Of a DNA stretch of 30,622 nucleotides, positions 7,747 to 16,212 are shown in pieces (positions within the stretch are counted from its first letter, which is position 1; every line of letters starts with the position of its first letter). Position numbers and translations under genes: made by a program. The DNA is from Gallispira sp964526435 (GTDB lineage Bacteria; Bacillota; Clostridia; Lachnospirales; CAG-274), in contig CAZGIC010000013.1 of assembly GCA_964526435.1 (NCBI GenBank), forward strand, positions 1 through 30,622. The letters are read 5' to 3'. The notes beneath the pieces were generated by a model. That model searched no databases and had not been told where the DNA came from. It worked only from the letters and a program-made list of their open reading frames with translations.

Positions 7747-8346
7747 CTAAAGAACCTTTAATGCCGCACTTATTATTTTAGCACTGTCCATATCTGCTGT
7801 ATATACTTTTTCCACAGCCTTTGCAGCCTCACTTCTTGTAAATCCAAGGGTCACAAGCCCTGCAATGGCATCATTCTTTTCATCTCTGTTTTCAATCACT
7901 GAATTGGTGCTTATTTTTACATTATCACTTTCAGCTGAGCCTATATTATTCACCTTATCTTTAAGCTCAAGTATAATTCTTTCAGCAGTTTTTTTGCCTA
8001 TACCCTTTCCAACACTAAGGGCATTTTTATCCCCATAGCTTATAGCCAGTACAATATCTTTGGGTGAAAGAGAATTTAATATTGCAAGTGCACCTTTAGG
8101 ACCTATGCCACTTACTGTAATAAGCATGTTAAACATATTAAGTTCTTCCATATTTAAAAATCCATATAGCTGCAGAGAATCTTCCTTTACATCCATATAT
8201 GTAAATATTTTGACTTGATTATTGATATGAGGAAGCTTATATACCGTTCCTCCTGAAACAAATACATTGTATCCTATACCATTATTATCAATAACTATAC
8301 TGTTTTCACCAATATATACCAGTTCACCCTTAATATAGCTTATCAT
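7747..8346 (-). CDS. ruvA: Holliday junction DNA-binding subunit RuvA
   Basis: RuvA binds the four-way junction as a tetramer and loads RuvB. The 199 residues begin MISYIKGELVYIG (the OB-fold domain). Two helix-hairpin-helix motifs follow (ISVSGIGPKGAL-like and VGKGIGKKTAERII), then a linker and the C-terminal RuvB-binding three-helix domain (DAIAGLVTLGFTRSEAAKAV). A TTG 12 bases further upstream is in frame, but the ATG at 8346 has GGAG six bases away and matches the family start. It is the first gene of the ruvAB operon and is preceded by an SOS box. Confidence 0.95.
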   Translation of the reverse strand: MISYIKGELVYIGENSIVIDNNGIGYNVFVSGGTVYKLPHINNQVKIFTYMDVKEDSLQLYGFLNMEELNMFNMLITVSGIGPKGALAILNSLSPKDIVLAISYGDKNALSVGKGIGKKTAERIILELKDKVNNIGSAESDNVKISTNSVIENRDEKNDAIAGLVTLGFTRSEAAKAVEKVYTADMDSAKIISAALKVL

Positions 8347-8362
8347 AATTATCTCCAATCAA

Positions 8363-8376
8363 TAAACATTTGTTCG
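8363..8376 (-). promoter_or_regulatory. LexA (SOS) box of ruvAB
   Basis: The minus strand reads CGAACAAATGTTTA, a close match to the Gram-positive LexA consensus CGAACNNNNGTTYG with one end base different. It sits directly after the -10 box, where bound LexA would block transcription. ruvAB is a classic SOS target. Confidence 0.8.
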
Positions 8377-8385
8377 GTTATTAAT

Positions 8386-8414
8386 ATTATAAACCAATAC
8401 CAATTCTCTGTCAA
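8386..8414 (-). promoter_or_regulatory. ruvAB promoter
   Basis: TTGACA (8414-8409), a 17-base spacer and TATAAT (8391-8386) on the minus strand, exact consensus in both boxes. The LexA box follows within 10 bases. Confidence 0.85.
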
Positions 8415-8474
8415 TATATTGCTTTTAAATTTTAGTTCAATTACATTTAAGCCTATTTATAAATCAGACAAAAC

Positions 8475-8511
8475 AAAAAGCTATGAAAACTTACTGAATT
8501 CATAGCTTTTT
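8475..8511 (-). terminator. Terminator after the alcohol dehydrogenase gene
   Basis: AAAAAGCTATGAA (8475-8487) pairs with TTCATAGCTTTTT (8499-8511). It lies 25 bases past the dehydrogenase stop and is A/T-flanked on both sides, so it could stop transcription in either direction. Confidence 0.8.
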
Positions 8512-8536
8512 ATCTTTATTTTAAATAAATTTTTAT

Positions 8537-9700
8537 TTATAATGCCTTTCTGTAAATTTCAGCTATTTCCTCCTGTGTAAACACAACAGGGTTATTAGCA
8601 ACACCGGCAGCAGAAACTTTCATACAATTTTCAGCCATCCATGGTATATCTTTTTCTTCAATTCCAAGGTCAGACAATGTACACTCAAGGTCTATTGCTT
8701 TTAAGATTTCTTTTACCTTCACTGCACAATCCTCAGCCTTAAGACCACCCATAGCCTTTGCAATTTCAGCAAATTTTAATATATCACCCTTATATGATTC
8801 TTCAATTATAACAGGTGTAAGGGCAGCCAGTCCCTTACCATGCACTATATCCTTTAATCCGCTTGCAGGATGCTCCATACCATGAGCAAGAGTAACTCCC
8901 GCAGTATTTATCACCATACCGCCTATTGTACTTGCAAGTGTTATTTTATCCCAGCCTTCCATATAATCGTAATCATTATATACTTTAACCAGATTATCTG
9001 CAATAAGCTTAATAGCATATAAACTCAATGCATCTGTAAAAGGCTGAGCAATTTTTGATGTATATGCCTCAATGTTATGGCAAAGTGCATCAAAACCAAC
9101 AGAAGCAAGTACATGTTTTGGCATAGTCATCATACACTCAGGATCAACTATTGAAACCTTTGGTATAATAGCGTTACAGCGTAATGACTTCTTATCACCG
9201 TTTTCAGGATTTGTAAGCACAGCAAAGCCGTTACCCTCTGAACCTGTACCGCATGTAGTCGGAATTACTATAATAGGCAGTGCATCGTCACTTCTTAATT
9301 TATTGAATATATAATCATTAATATCACCCTTATTTACTGCCAAAAAAGCTATACCCTTTGCACAATCCATTATGCTTCCGCCGCCTATAGCAACAACCAT
9401 GTCACAGCCTTTTTCATTTGCAAAGGCTGCTCCCTCTTCAGCAGTTGTTGTAAGAGGGTTTTGCTTAACTTTATCAAATAATTCTGTTTCCATTCCCTCT
9501 TTTTCAAGAGCTGATTTTACTTTGTCATAAAGTCCTGATTTCTTTGCACTGCTTCCGCCTGTAACTATCAGTGCTTTCTTTCCGTAAGCCTTTGCAAGTG
9601 TTCCTGCATCATTTACTTTTCCTCTGCCAAATACAATATTTACAGGCAGGTAATAATTAAACATTACTTCACCTGCTGCATCCAAATTAGTCTTTACCAT
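8537..9700 (-). CDS. Iron-containing alcohol dehydrogenase, probable 4-hydroxybutyrate dehydrogenase
   Basis: A group III (Fe-ADH) NAD(P)-dependent dehydrogenase of 387 residues. It has the GGGSIMDCAK nucleotide-binding signature (about 107-116), IPTTCGTGSE, and the metal ligands in DALCHNIEAY (Asp and His), TLAHGMEHPASG and VHGKGLA. The ATG at 9700 has AGAGGTG before it. A second ATG at 9664 with AGGTG fits the family start (MFNYYLPVNIVFGRG) equally well. It is the last gene after an amino acid permease and aminotransferase and next to a pucR-gabT pair. In that setting the most likely reaction is reduction of succinate semialdehyde to 4-hydroxybutyrate during GABA fermentation; another omega-amino-aldehyde is possible. 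The substrate assignment is inference, the family is certain. Confidence 0.85.
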   Translation of the reverse strand: MVKTNLDAAGEVMFNYYLPVNIVFGRGKVNDAGTLAKAYGKKALIVTGGSSAKKSGLYDKVKSALEKEGMETELFDKVKQNPLTTTAEEGAAFANEKGCDMVVAIGGGSIMDCAKGIAFLAVNKGDINDYIFNKLRSDDALPIIVIPTTCGTGSEGNGFAVLTNPENGDKKSLRCNAIIPKVSIVDPECMMTMPKHVLASVGFDALCHNIEAYTSKIAQPFTDALSLYAIKLIADNLVKVYNDYDYMEGWDKITLASTIGGMVINTAGVTLAHGMEHPASGLKDIVHGKGLAALTPVIIEESYKGDILKFAEIAKAMGGLKAEDCAVKVKEILKAIDLECTLSDLGIEEKDIPWMAENCMKVSAAGVANNPVVFTQEEIAEIYRKAL

Positions 9701-9791
9701 ATCCGCACCTCTTTCAACATTATATTATTAATTAAAACTTACTTATATTAGTCCTTCACAGACCTTTCAACATCATATGTATTATCCTTAA

Positions 9792-11255
9792 TTACATCTT
9801 AGTTGCAGCTGCCTCTGTATTTTCAAGTTCTTCTACTGCAACATCAATATGTGATGCAAATTTATCCTTATACTTAGTTTTACAGTATACAGCAAATAAT
9901 ACACCAAGTATACACCAGCCGCCTACCATAAGCCATTCCTGCCATACAAGAGAACATCCTGAATTAGGTATCATATACATAACTACCATTACACCTGACA
10001 TTAATACTGCAAGCACACCTATTATTTTGTAATGCTTAACCTTATATGGTCTTTTCATTTCAGGATTTTTACGTCTTAAAATTATAAATGAAAGAGAAAC
10101 CATACAATATGCAAGACAGCATCCGAAGTTACCTGCATCAACTATCCACACAAGCATACTTCTTCCTGCAAAAGGTGCAAGTATTGAAAGAATACCTATT
10201 AAGTAAAGTGCATTTACAGGAGTCTTGTTCTCTTTGTGAAGTTTTGCAAATGGCTTTGGTATCATATATGACTCAGCCATTGAATACATGGCACGGCTTC
10301 CGCCTATAAGAAATGAATTCCAGCTTGTAATAATACCGCACATACCACCTATAATAAGCACTTTAGCCATTACAGAACTATTAAATGCCTTAGCCATAGC
10401 ATCAGCAGTTACAAGTCCGGAACCGCTCTGAGATGCCATAATTTCATCACTGCTTAATGTATATCCAACAGCAATTATAACAAGTGCATAGAAAACAACT
10501 GCAAGAACAATAGATAATATAAGAATACCGCCTATCTTCTTTAATGGAACATTTATTTCTTCAGCTACCTGTGGTATAACGTCAAAACCAATAAAGAAGA
10601 AAGGAGTAACAAGTCCAACTTTTATTGCAGACATAACTATATCTGAACCTGTTTCACCTGCAAACATCTGACCCTGTAAATTAGATGCATCACCTGTAAC
10701 TGCAGATGCAACAACAAGAAGGATTCCCGCAACACCTATTATTACAGTAAGTATTGTCTGTATTATGGCTGCTGTCTTTACACCTTTAATATTTATATAT
10801 GTCATAATCACAGAAAAAACTACAGCCACAGCAAGCCATGAAGCATAAATATCAAATCCTGCCACCGTATAAAGATAACCCTTTAAAAACTGGGGGTAGA
10901 TGTATTGTATAATTGTAGGCAATGCACATGCTTCAAAGCACACAACACTGACATATCCCAGTATAATAGCCCATGTACATATAAATGAGCCTATAGGTCC
11001 CATTGCCTTGAAACTGAACACATGCTCACCACCGCACTGAGGCATTGCTGCTGTAAGTTCACTATAAGTAAGGCCTACAAAGAATATCATTAAACCGCCG
11101 AGACAGAAACCTATAGCAGCACCCAAAACACCGCCTGAATTTATCCAGTCACCTGTGGAAACTACCCAGCCCCAGCCTATCATTGCACCAAAGGCCATTA
11201 CCAGTATATCCCACATACTAAGCACTTTATTAAATTCCGATTTTTTCTTTTCCAT
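9792..11255 (-). CDS. APC superfamily amino acid permease
   Basis: A 487-residue membrane protein with about 12 hydrophobic helices. The first helix carries the APC glycine-rich start (DILVMAFGAMIGWGWVV, about 14-30), and the family signature EINVPLKKIGG after helix 6 is present. The ATG at 11255 is preceded by AAAGGA at nine bases; an upstream in-frame ATG near 11294 lies in a hairpin and is unlikely. It lies between an aminotransferase and an alcohol dehydrogenase in one direction, so it most likely imports the amino acid they degrade. GABA, ornithine or a related omega-amino acid are the candidates. Confidence 0.88.
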   Translation of the reverse strand: MEKKKSEFNKVLSMWDILVMAFGAMIGWGWVVSTGDWINSGGVLGAAIGFCLGGLMIFFVGLTYSELTAAMPQCGGEHVFSFKAMGPIGSFICTWAIILGYVSVVCFEACALPTIIQYIYPQFLKGYLYTVAGFDIYASWLAVAVVFSVIMTYINIKGVKTAAIIQTILTVIIGVAGILLVVASAVTGDASNLQGQMFAGETGSDIVMSAIKVGLVTPFFFIGFDVIPQVAEEINVPLKKIGGILILSIVLAVVFYALVIIAVGYTLSSDEIMASQSGSGLVTADAMAKAFNSSVMAKVLIIGGMCGIITSWNSFLIGGSRAMYSMAESYMIPKPFAKLHKENKTPVNALYLIGILSILAPFAGRSMLVWIVDAGNFGCCLAYCMVSLSFIILRRKNPEMKRPYKVKHYKIIGVLAVLMSGVMVVMYMIPNSGCSLVWQEWLMVGGWCILGVLFAVYCKTKYKDKFASHIDVAVEELENTEAAATKM

Positions 11256-11281
11256 AATTCCAAATCCTTTCTGAAAACGAT

Positions 11282-11328
11282 ACAAAGGCGTCATAGCAGA
11301 GTTTTATCACTCTGTACAACGCCTTTGT
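11282..11328 (-). promoter_or_regulatory. Perfect hairpin upstream of the permease
   Basis: ACAAAGGCGT (11282-11291) and ACGCCTTTGT (11319-11328) are exact reverse complements and enclose an inner CAGAG/CTCTG stem. No T run follows on the minus strand, so it is not a simple terminator. It lies between the aminotransferase stop and the permease ribosome binding site and could be an RNA processing or stabilising element or a control hairpin. Confidence 0.6.
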
Positions 11329-11416
11329 TGTCTTATCAATATTTTTTTTAATACTCAAATCTGAGTTTTATCTTTTGGCAATGTTTTCACTTAGCACACT
11401 ACTCTCATTAAAAGAC

Positions 11417-12634
11417 TTATTTTCCTGCTGCTTCTTCCACAGCTTCTTTAATAATTGCAACAGCCTTGTCACAATCAGCTTCTGTAGCTATAAGAGGTGG
11501 TACCATTCTGATTATATTTGTACCAATAGCTGTAATAAGGAGCTTTTTATCAAAGCACAGATGCTTAACATCAACACTGTTTACACCATCAAATTCTACA
11601 CCTACAAGCAAGCCCTGTCCTCTTACTTCTTTAACATGAGGAAGCTTGCCAAGTTCTGCCATAAAGTATTCTCCAACTTTCTTTGCATTATCTGCAAGAT
11701 TGTTGTCAAGCATTTCATTAATTGCCGCAAGTGATGCTGCACAGCATACAGGATGTCCTCCGAATGTTGTTCCATGAGAACCCATTGTAAATGCTTTAGC
11801 TACTTCTTCTGTGGCACATATTGCACCAATCGGCATTCCGCCGCCCATACCTTTTGCCATAGATACTATATCAGGTTTAACACCATAATTCATATATGAC
11901 ATTACAGCACCTGTTCTGCACCAGCCTGTCTGTACCTCATCTAAAAGAAGAAGTATTCCTTTTTCATCACAAAAATCTCTGAGTCCTTTCATAAATTCCT
12001 GAGTTGCCGGATTAACACCGCCTTCACCCTGTACAGGTTCTATCATAATACCTATTGTATTTTCGTTACATGCGTCCTTAAAATCCTGTAAATTATTGTA
12101 TTCAGCATATGTAAAGCCGGGAGTCATATCACCAAAACCAATCTGACATGCATTATCAGGCTGTCCTGTAGCACTCATTGAACCAAAAGTTCTGCCATGG
12201 AAAGAATTTTTAGCTGTTACTATATTGTACTTTTGAGGACCATATTTTTCAACTCCATACTTTCTTGCCATTTTAATCATAGCTTCATTTGCTTCAGTAC
12301 CTGTACTCTGGTAAAATATTTTATCCATACCTAATGTTGTACAAATTTTTTCAGCAAGGAGTGCCTGAGGAACTGTATAAGGATAATTGAATGTCTGCAT
12401 TATTTCCCCGGCCTGTTCTCTTACTGCAGCCACAACCTTTTCATTACAGTTTCCTACTGAATTAACTGCAATTCCTGCATAAAAATCAAGATATTCCTCA
12501 CCGTTTTCGTCATACATATACATACCCTTAGCGGTATCTGCAAGAAAATCAAATCTTTCATAGGTTTCAATCATATATTTGTTAACCTTATCCTTAATGT
12601 CCTGTGCTGTTAAACCTGTTTCCTTTAATTTCAT
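11417..12634 (-). CDS. Class III PLP aminotransferase, ArgD/RocD-like
   Basis: A 405-residue fold-type I, PLP-dependent aminotransferase. It shows the class III features FYQSTGTEANEAMIKMARKY, NSFHGRTFG, EPVQGEGGV, LLLDEVQTGWCRTG and the PLP lysine in SMAKGMGGGMP (Lys261). The family transfers the terminal amino group of acetylornithine, ornithine, GABA, putrescine or similar. Sequence features are closest to acetylornithine/ornithine aminotransferases. However, no arginine-biosynthesis genes are nearby and the permease and alcohol dehydrogenase follow in the same direction, so a catabolic role is likely. The ATG has GGAGGG upstream. Its promoter and a leader terminator are at 12667-12768. Confidence 0.88.
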   Translation of the reverse strand: MKLKETGLTAQDIKDKVNKYMIETYERFDFLADTAKGMYMYDENGEEYLDFYAGIAVNSVGNCNEKVVAAVREQAGEIMQTFNYPYTVPQALLAEKICTTLGMDKIFYQSTGTEANEAMIKMARKYGVEKYGPQKYNIVTAKNSFHGRTFGSMSATGQPDNACQIGFGDMTPGFTYAEYNNLQDFKDACNENTIGIMIEPVQGEGGVNPATQEFMKGLRDFCDEKGILLLLDEVQTGWCRTGAVMSYMNYGVKPDIVSMAKGMGGGMPIGAICATEEVAKAFTMGSHGTTFGGHPVCCAASLAAINEMLDNNLADNAKKVGEYFMAELGKLPHVKEVRGQGLLVGVEFDGVNSVDVKHLCFDKKLLITAIGTNIIRMVPPLIATEADCDKAVAIIKEAVEEAAGK

Positions 12635-12666
12635 TGTGATATCCCTCCATCATGCTTAATTATTTA

Positions 12667-12710
12667 ATAAAAAAAGACAACAGTACCTTTGTATCCCAAA
12701 AGCACCATTG
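12667..12710 (-). terminator. Leader terminator (candidate attenuator) before the aminotransferase operon
   Basis: On the minus strand CAATGGTGCTTTT pairs over 13 consecutive positions (four of them G-U) with AAAGGTACTGTTG and is followed at once by TCTTTTTTTATT. It lies about 23 bases after the predicted start site and about 33 bases before the start codon, so it must be bypassed for expression. A small GTTCA/TGAAC hairpin precedes it and may be part of the switch. Confidence 0.7.
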
Positions 12711-12739
12711 CCTTTATGTTCATTATTTTGAACAACTCT

Positions 12740-12768
12740 ATAATATCATAGCTGCAATAATTTGTCAA
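12740..12768 (-). promoter_or_regulatory. Promoter of the aminotransferase-permease-dehydrogenase genes
   Basis: TTGACA (12768-12763), a 17-base spacer and TATTAT (12745-12740) on the minus strand. The predicted start is near 12733, giving a leader of about 100 bases. Confidence 0.82.
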
Positions 12769-12857
12769 CAGTTTTTTTAATTTTTTATTAATTTTGTTTT
12801 TTTCCTCTTTTTATGCCGATTTTTACACCAATTTCGTATTTGTTTTTGTATTTATTC

Positions 12858-12894
12858 AAAAAAAATCAGCTGATTTGTTTAACAACCAACTGAT
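12858..12894 (-). terminator. Terminator after the HTH-cupin regulator
   Basis: On the minus strand ATCAGTT pairs with AGCTGAT, with an inner TTGT/ACAA stem, and eight T follow. It closes the pucR-regulator operon 39 bases after its stop codon. The right arm is part of a perfect palindrome, AAATCAGCTGATTT (12863-12876). Confidence 0.7.
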
Positions 12895-12932
12895 CTCTGT
12901 TCATTATAAAGAACTCATTTCAAGTAACAATT

Positions 12933-13484
12933 TCAGCACACAACAAAAAAAACCCAAAAACTCAAATGATTATCTGTATTATTGCTGTATTTATGTAAGC
13001 TTGTACATTCAAATCTGAACACATCTTCCTTTGTTACTTTGTAATCCGTTCCATTAATTTCAACTGACAATTCCCCGTCAATTACAGCAATATATTCTCT
13101 GGTATTTTCACCATGACCTCCGCTTACATACACATTTCCCGGCTCAATATCAATTCTGTATATTTCAACTTTTTTGTTGTCTTCATAGGGAAAACAGGTA
13201 AGTACTCTGTATTTCCCTTCAACCTCCTTTGTAGGGATAAGTTCATTTATTTTTACCATGCAGGCTTCCATAGGCGGTGTACTTATAAGCTCATTAAATT
13301 CTATTCTCAAACCGCTGCATATTTTGCCCAGCACATTAATAGACGGATTTGCCTCCCCCTTTTCTATCTGATGGAGCATACTTTTACTTACACCTGTCTG
13401 TTCTGATACAATATCAAGGCTCATTCCCTTTGATTTTCTTATCCTGTTAAGATTAACTGCAATATTATGTGACAAATAGTCCAT
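12933..13484 (-). CDS. HTH (XRE) - cupin transcriptional regulator, PuuR-like
   Basis: A 183-residue DNA-binding protein. Residues about 8-62 form an XRE helix-turn-helix (IRKSKGMSLDIVSEQTGVS, then KSMLHQIEKGEANPSI). Residues about 110-180 form a cupin_2 ligand-binding domain (GHGENTREYIAVIDGELSV). This architecture and length match PuuR, the repressor of putrescine/GABA catabolism, and other regulators of small polar metabolites. It starts one base after the pucR stop, with GAGGTG seven bases before the ATG, so the two regulators are co-transcribed. A repressor of the neighbouring aminotransferase-permease-dehydrogenase genes is a reasonable guess; the effector is unknown. Confidence 0.88.
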   Translation of the reverse strand: MDYLSHNIAVNLNRIRKSKGMSLDIVSEQTGVSKSMLHQIEKGEANPSINVLGKICSGLRIEFNELISTPPMEACMVKINELIPTKEVEGKYRVLTCFPYEDNKKVEIYRIDIEPGNVYVSGGHGENTREYIAVIDGELSVEINGTDYKVTKEDVFRFECTSLHKYSNNTDNHLSFWVFFVVC

Positions 13485-13485
13485 T

Positions 13486-14610
13486 TTATTTCACCTCTGT
13501 ACATGATAATATTTTTCTTATATATATCGCAGCAAGAAATTCAAAACGTTTTTCCTGACTATCAAGATTATCTCCGCCAATTTCCTTTATCTTGTTAATG
13601 CGATAATTTATTGTATTTCTGTGAGTAAACATAAGCTTTGCCGTATCTGCAAGAGAGCCCCCCGTCTTTATATAGTAATACAGTGTATCAATAAGGCTTC
13701 CGTTATGATTTTTATCATATTCTTCAAAAACACTGAGTCTTTTAATATAAAATCTTTTCAGTAATTCTTTGTCCTCCACAGCAAATATAAGTCCGAGTAA
13801 TCCCATATCATCATAAAATACCACATTTTCATCAAGCACCTCAGTTGCTTTTAGTGCAGCCTCAGCCTGAGTCTTAAGCAAAGAAAAACATTTGTATCCT
13901 GTTTCCCTTGAGCTTACGCCTATTTTAACTTTTTTCTGTTCACCACAGTCTGCGATTTTTTCTGCTGTTTTTATGCAGTCACTATCATTTGCTGTTATAA
14001 CAAATATTCCCGATTTACACTCTACTACATGACATTTAATATTTTCCCTGTTCAAAATATTATTTATTTTATATTGTGCAAATATTCCCGATACATTCAT
14101 TACTCTGTATTTGGAACTATCATAGAAACCGTTCATTTCAAGTGTATTGGCATAGTTTTCTCTTTTATCAGGTGCTTCAAACGCATATTTAAAAGCATCT
14201 GCCAAACTGCTTCTTATACTTTTATCCTTAATAAGCTTTCCACACAATTCCTGCATCAGATCTGTAATATGAACTCTCCACGGCATTGTATACAACGGAA
14301 AATCATTTTCAGCACACATAGTCAATATATCATTGCTTATTTCATCATCACATATATATTTTCCCGTATTTATTATTATTCCGGACATACCTCTGTTTAT
14401 AAGTGCATATATAAAGTCATATACAGAAACCCCGCCTGTGGTAAATAATCCTGTAGTAATAATAAGCTGATTGCTGTTTATAAAATTAATGTTTTCAATA
14501 TCTTCAGCAAGATAAATCCATGTAACAATTTTGTGGGAGCATACTTCTGAAATATTTTTAATATCGTATTTTTTTAAACAATTTTTTAAAAGAGTATCTG
14601 TTGTATACAA
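13486..14610 (-). CDS. PucR-family transcriptional regulator
   Basis: A regulator of about 374 residues with an N-terminal PucR ligand-sensing domain (the HKIVTWIYLAEDI to LMQELCGKLI region) and a C-terminal PucR helix-turn-helix (DTLYYYIKTGGSLADTAKLM, then FTHRNTINYRINKI). The best start is TTG at 14610, with AAGGAG about 11 bases upstream. A longer frame to ATG at 14676 runs through the promoter and is unlikely. PucR members act as activators of purine, proline or GABA genes; in Corynebacterium glutamicum the GABA-catabolism activator GabR is of this family. It stands divergently to a GabT-like gene and in one operon with the HTH-cupin regulator. An inverted repeat overlaps its own -35 box, suggesting self-control. 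Confidence 0.85.
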   Translation of the reverse strand: MYTTDTLLKNCLKKYDIKNISEVCSHKIVTWIYLAEDIENINFINSNQLIITTGLFTTGGVSVYDFIYALINRGMSGIIINTGKYICDDEISNDILTMCAENDFPLYTMPWRVHITDLMQELCGKLIKDKSIRSSLADAFKYAFEAPDKRENYANTLEMNGFYDSSKYRVMNVSGIFAQYKINNILNRENIKCHVVECKSGIFVITANDSDCIKTAEKIADCGEQKKVKIGVSSRETGYKCFSLLKTQAEAALKATEVLDENVVFYDDMGLLGLIFAVEDKELLKRFYIKRLSVFEEYDKNHNGSLIDTLYYYIKTGGSLADTAKLMFTHRNTINYRINKIKEIGGDNLDSQEKRFEFLAAIYIRKILSCTEVK

Positions 14611-14643
14611 TAGTTTATTCACTCCTTTTTGGGATATGATTTT

Positions 14644-14679
14644 AGTATACCACTTATTTTTTTGTGCGTAAAGCACAAA
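14644..14679 (-). promoter_or_regulatory. pucR promoter with inverted-repeat operator
   Basis: On the minus strand TTTACG (14672-14667), a 17-base spacer and TATACT (14649-14644) form a promoter. The inverted repeat TTTGTGC-GTAAA-GCACAAA (14661-14679) has perfect 7-base arms and covers the -35 box, a typical position for autoregulation. Confidence 0.6.
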
Positions 14680-14709
14680 TTTTAAAATAATATTCGTTCT
14701 GATTAAACA

Positions 14710-14784
14710 TTGATTTTTCAGTTGACTTATTTATAATTAACATATAGGCATAAGCAATGAGGTTTACCCTTAACAGCTTGTGCC
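14710..14784 (+). promoter_or_regulatory. gabT promoter region with GGCAYAAGC inverted repeat
   Basis: TTGATT (14710-14715), a 16-base spacer and TATAAT (14732-14737) form a moderate promoter; TTGACT at 14722 is a second -35 candidate. Downstream, GGCATAAGC (14747-14755) and GCTTGTGCC (14776-14784) form an inverted repeat matching at 8 of 9 positions. The TTGTGC/GCACAA core is shared with the repeat at the pucR promoter 100 bases away, so one regulator may bind both. Confidence 0.5.
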
Positions 14785-14822
14785 TTTTTACATGTATTTT
14801 ATTATTTACGGAGGTATAAATT

Positions 14823-16178
14823 ATGCTTAAGGATTCTTTACCAAAAATTATTACAGATACTCTTCCGGGACCAAAGTCCGCAGAATTAATTTCAAGAAGA
14901 AAAGTTAATGTACCCGATGCCATAGGCTGTGTTTATCCCACAACCATTAAAGAAGGTGCAGGTGCAATGTTTGAAGATTTGGATGGAAATATTTTCCTTG
15001 ACTGGGTAGGCGGAGTCGGTGTATTAAATATAGGCTACAGCCATCCTGAAATTGTAGATGCAGTTAAAGGACAGGCAGAAAAGTATTTTCACGCAATGCA
15101 GAACATAATTACTCACAGCGGATATATTGATTTAGCAGAAAAAATGAATGAAATTGTTCCTGTAAAGGGCGATAAGAAACGTACTTTCTTTGCAAACAGC
15201 GGTGCTGAATGTGATGAAAACGCAGTAAAAATAGCAAAGGCATTTACAGGAAGAAAAAATATTATTGTATTTTCAGGAGCTTTTCACGGCAGAACAACTC
15301 TTACTATGGCAATGACTTCAAAAAAGGCATATGCTAAAGGTATGGGACCATTCCCTGGCGGTATCTACAGAGCTGAATTCCCTTATTTATACAGAAAGCC
15401 TGCTGGCATGAGCGATGACAATGCTATGGATTTTTATGTAAACAGTATTTATAAGGTATTTGAAGAATGTGCTCCTGCAGAAGATATTGCAGCTATTGTT
15501 GCTGAACCTTTACAGGGTGAAGGCGGTTTCATTCCTGCACCTATTGAATGGGTTAAAGCAGTTAGAAAAATTTGTGATGAAAACGGTATACTTCTTATTG
15601 CCGATGAAGTACAGTCAGGTTTCTGCCGTACAGGACGTTTCTTTGCTTCAGAATACTGGAAGGAAGCCGGCTGTGCGCCTGATATTTTAACTTCTGCCAA
15701 ATCAATTGCGGCAGGTCTGCCACTTTCTTCAATTACAGCAAGTGAAGAAATTATGCAGTCAGTACCAAAGGGAACTATCGGCGGTACATACTGCGGAAAT
15801 CCTTTATCCTGTGCATCTGCATTAAAGGTAATTGAAATAATGCAGAGAGATAATCTTGCAGACAGAGCATGTGAAATAGGCAAAACAGTTACCGACAGAT
15901 ATATGAGCTGGAAAGAAAAATATTCATGCATTGGTGATGTAAGAGGTCTTGGTGCTATGATAGGTATTGAATTTGTAAAGGACAGAACTACAAAAGAACC
16001 TGATGCAGAACTTACATCAAAACTTGTAAACGAATGTGCAGCTAACGGTCTTATTATAGAAAGTGCAGGCGTTTACGGCAATGTAATCAGATTTCTTGCT
16101 CCTCTTGTTATTACAGATGAACAGCTTGAAGCAGGTCTTGAAATATTTGAAAATGCAATTAAAAAACTTACAAAGTAA
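14823..16178 (+). CDS. gabT: 4-aminobutyrate aminotransferase (class III)
   Basis: A 451-residue PLP enzyme that should convert GABA and 2-oxoglutarate to succinate semialdehyde and glutamate. It resembles E. coli GabT closely in many places: DWVGGVGVLNIGYSHPEIV, FANSGAECDENAVKIAKA, AFHGRTTLTMAMT, APAEDIAAIVAEPLQGEGGF, LIADEVQSGFCRTGRF, the PLP lysine in SAKSIAAGLPL (Lys293), GGTYCGNPLSC, and IGDVRGLGAMIGIEF. The ATG has CGGAGG eight bases upstream. The N-terminus is somewhat longer than usual. It is transcribed away from the pucR regulator and followed after 34 bases by a GNAT gene. Related substrates such as 5-aminovalerate or beta-alanine remain possible. Confidence 0.88.
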   Translation: MLKDSLPKIITDTLPGPKSAELISRRKVNVPDAIGCVYPTTIKEGAGAMFEDLDGNIFLDWVGGVGVLNIGYSHPEIVDAVKGQAEKYFHAMQNIITHSGYIDLAEKMNEIVPVKGDKKRTFFANSGAECDENAVKIAKAFTGRKNIIVFSGAFHGRTTLTMAMTSKKAYAKGMGPFPGGIYRAEFPYLYRKPAGMSDDNAMDFYVNSIYKVFEECAPAEDIAAIVAEPLQGEGGFIPAPIEWVKAVRKICDENGILLIADEVQSGFCRTGRFFASEYWKEAGCAPDILTSAKSIAAGLPLSSITASEEIMQSVPKGTIGGTYCGNPLSCASALKVIEIMQRDNLADRACEIGKTVTDRYMSWKEKYSCIGDVRGLGAMIGIEFVKDRTTKEPDAELTSKLVNECAANGLIIESAGVYGNVIRFLAPLVITDEQLEAGLEIFENAIKKLTK

Positions 16179-16212
16179 TTGACTATACATAATCAGTTTA
16201 TAAGGTGATACT

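Noticed and set aside
12794..13018. A plus-strand small frame in the spacer upstream of the aminotransferase promoter
   Set aside because: It consists of low-complexity A/T sequence overlapping a terminator and the 3' end of the HTH-cupin gene, without a ribosome site.
15449..15931. A 160-residue open frame on the minus strand inside gabT
   Set aside because: It is antisense to a well-conserved gene, shows no family features, and arises from codon bias on the other strand.
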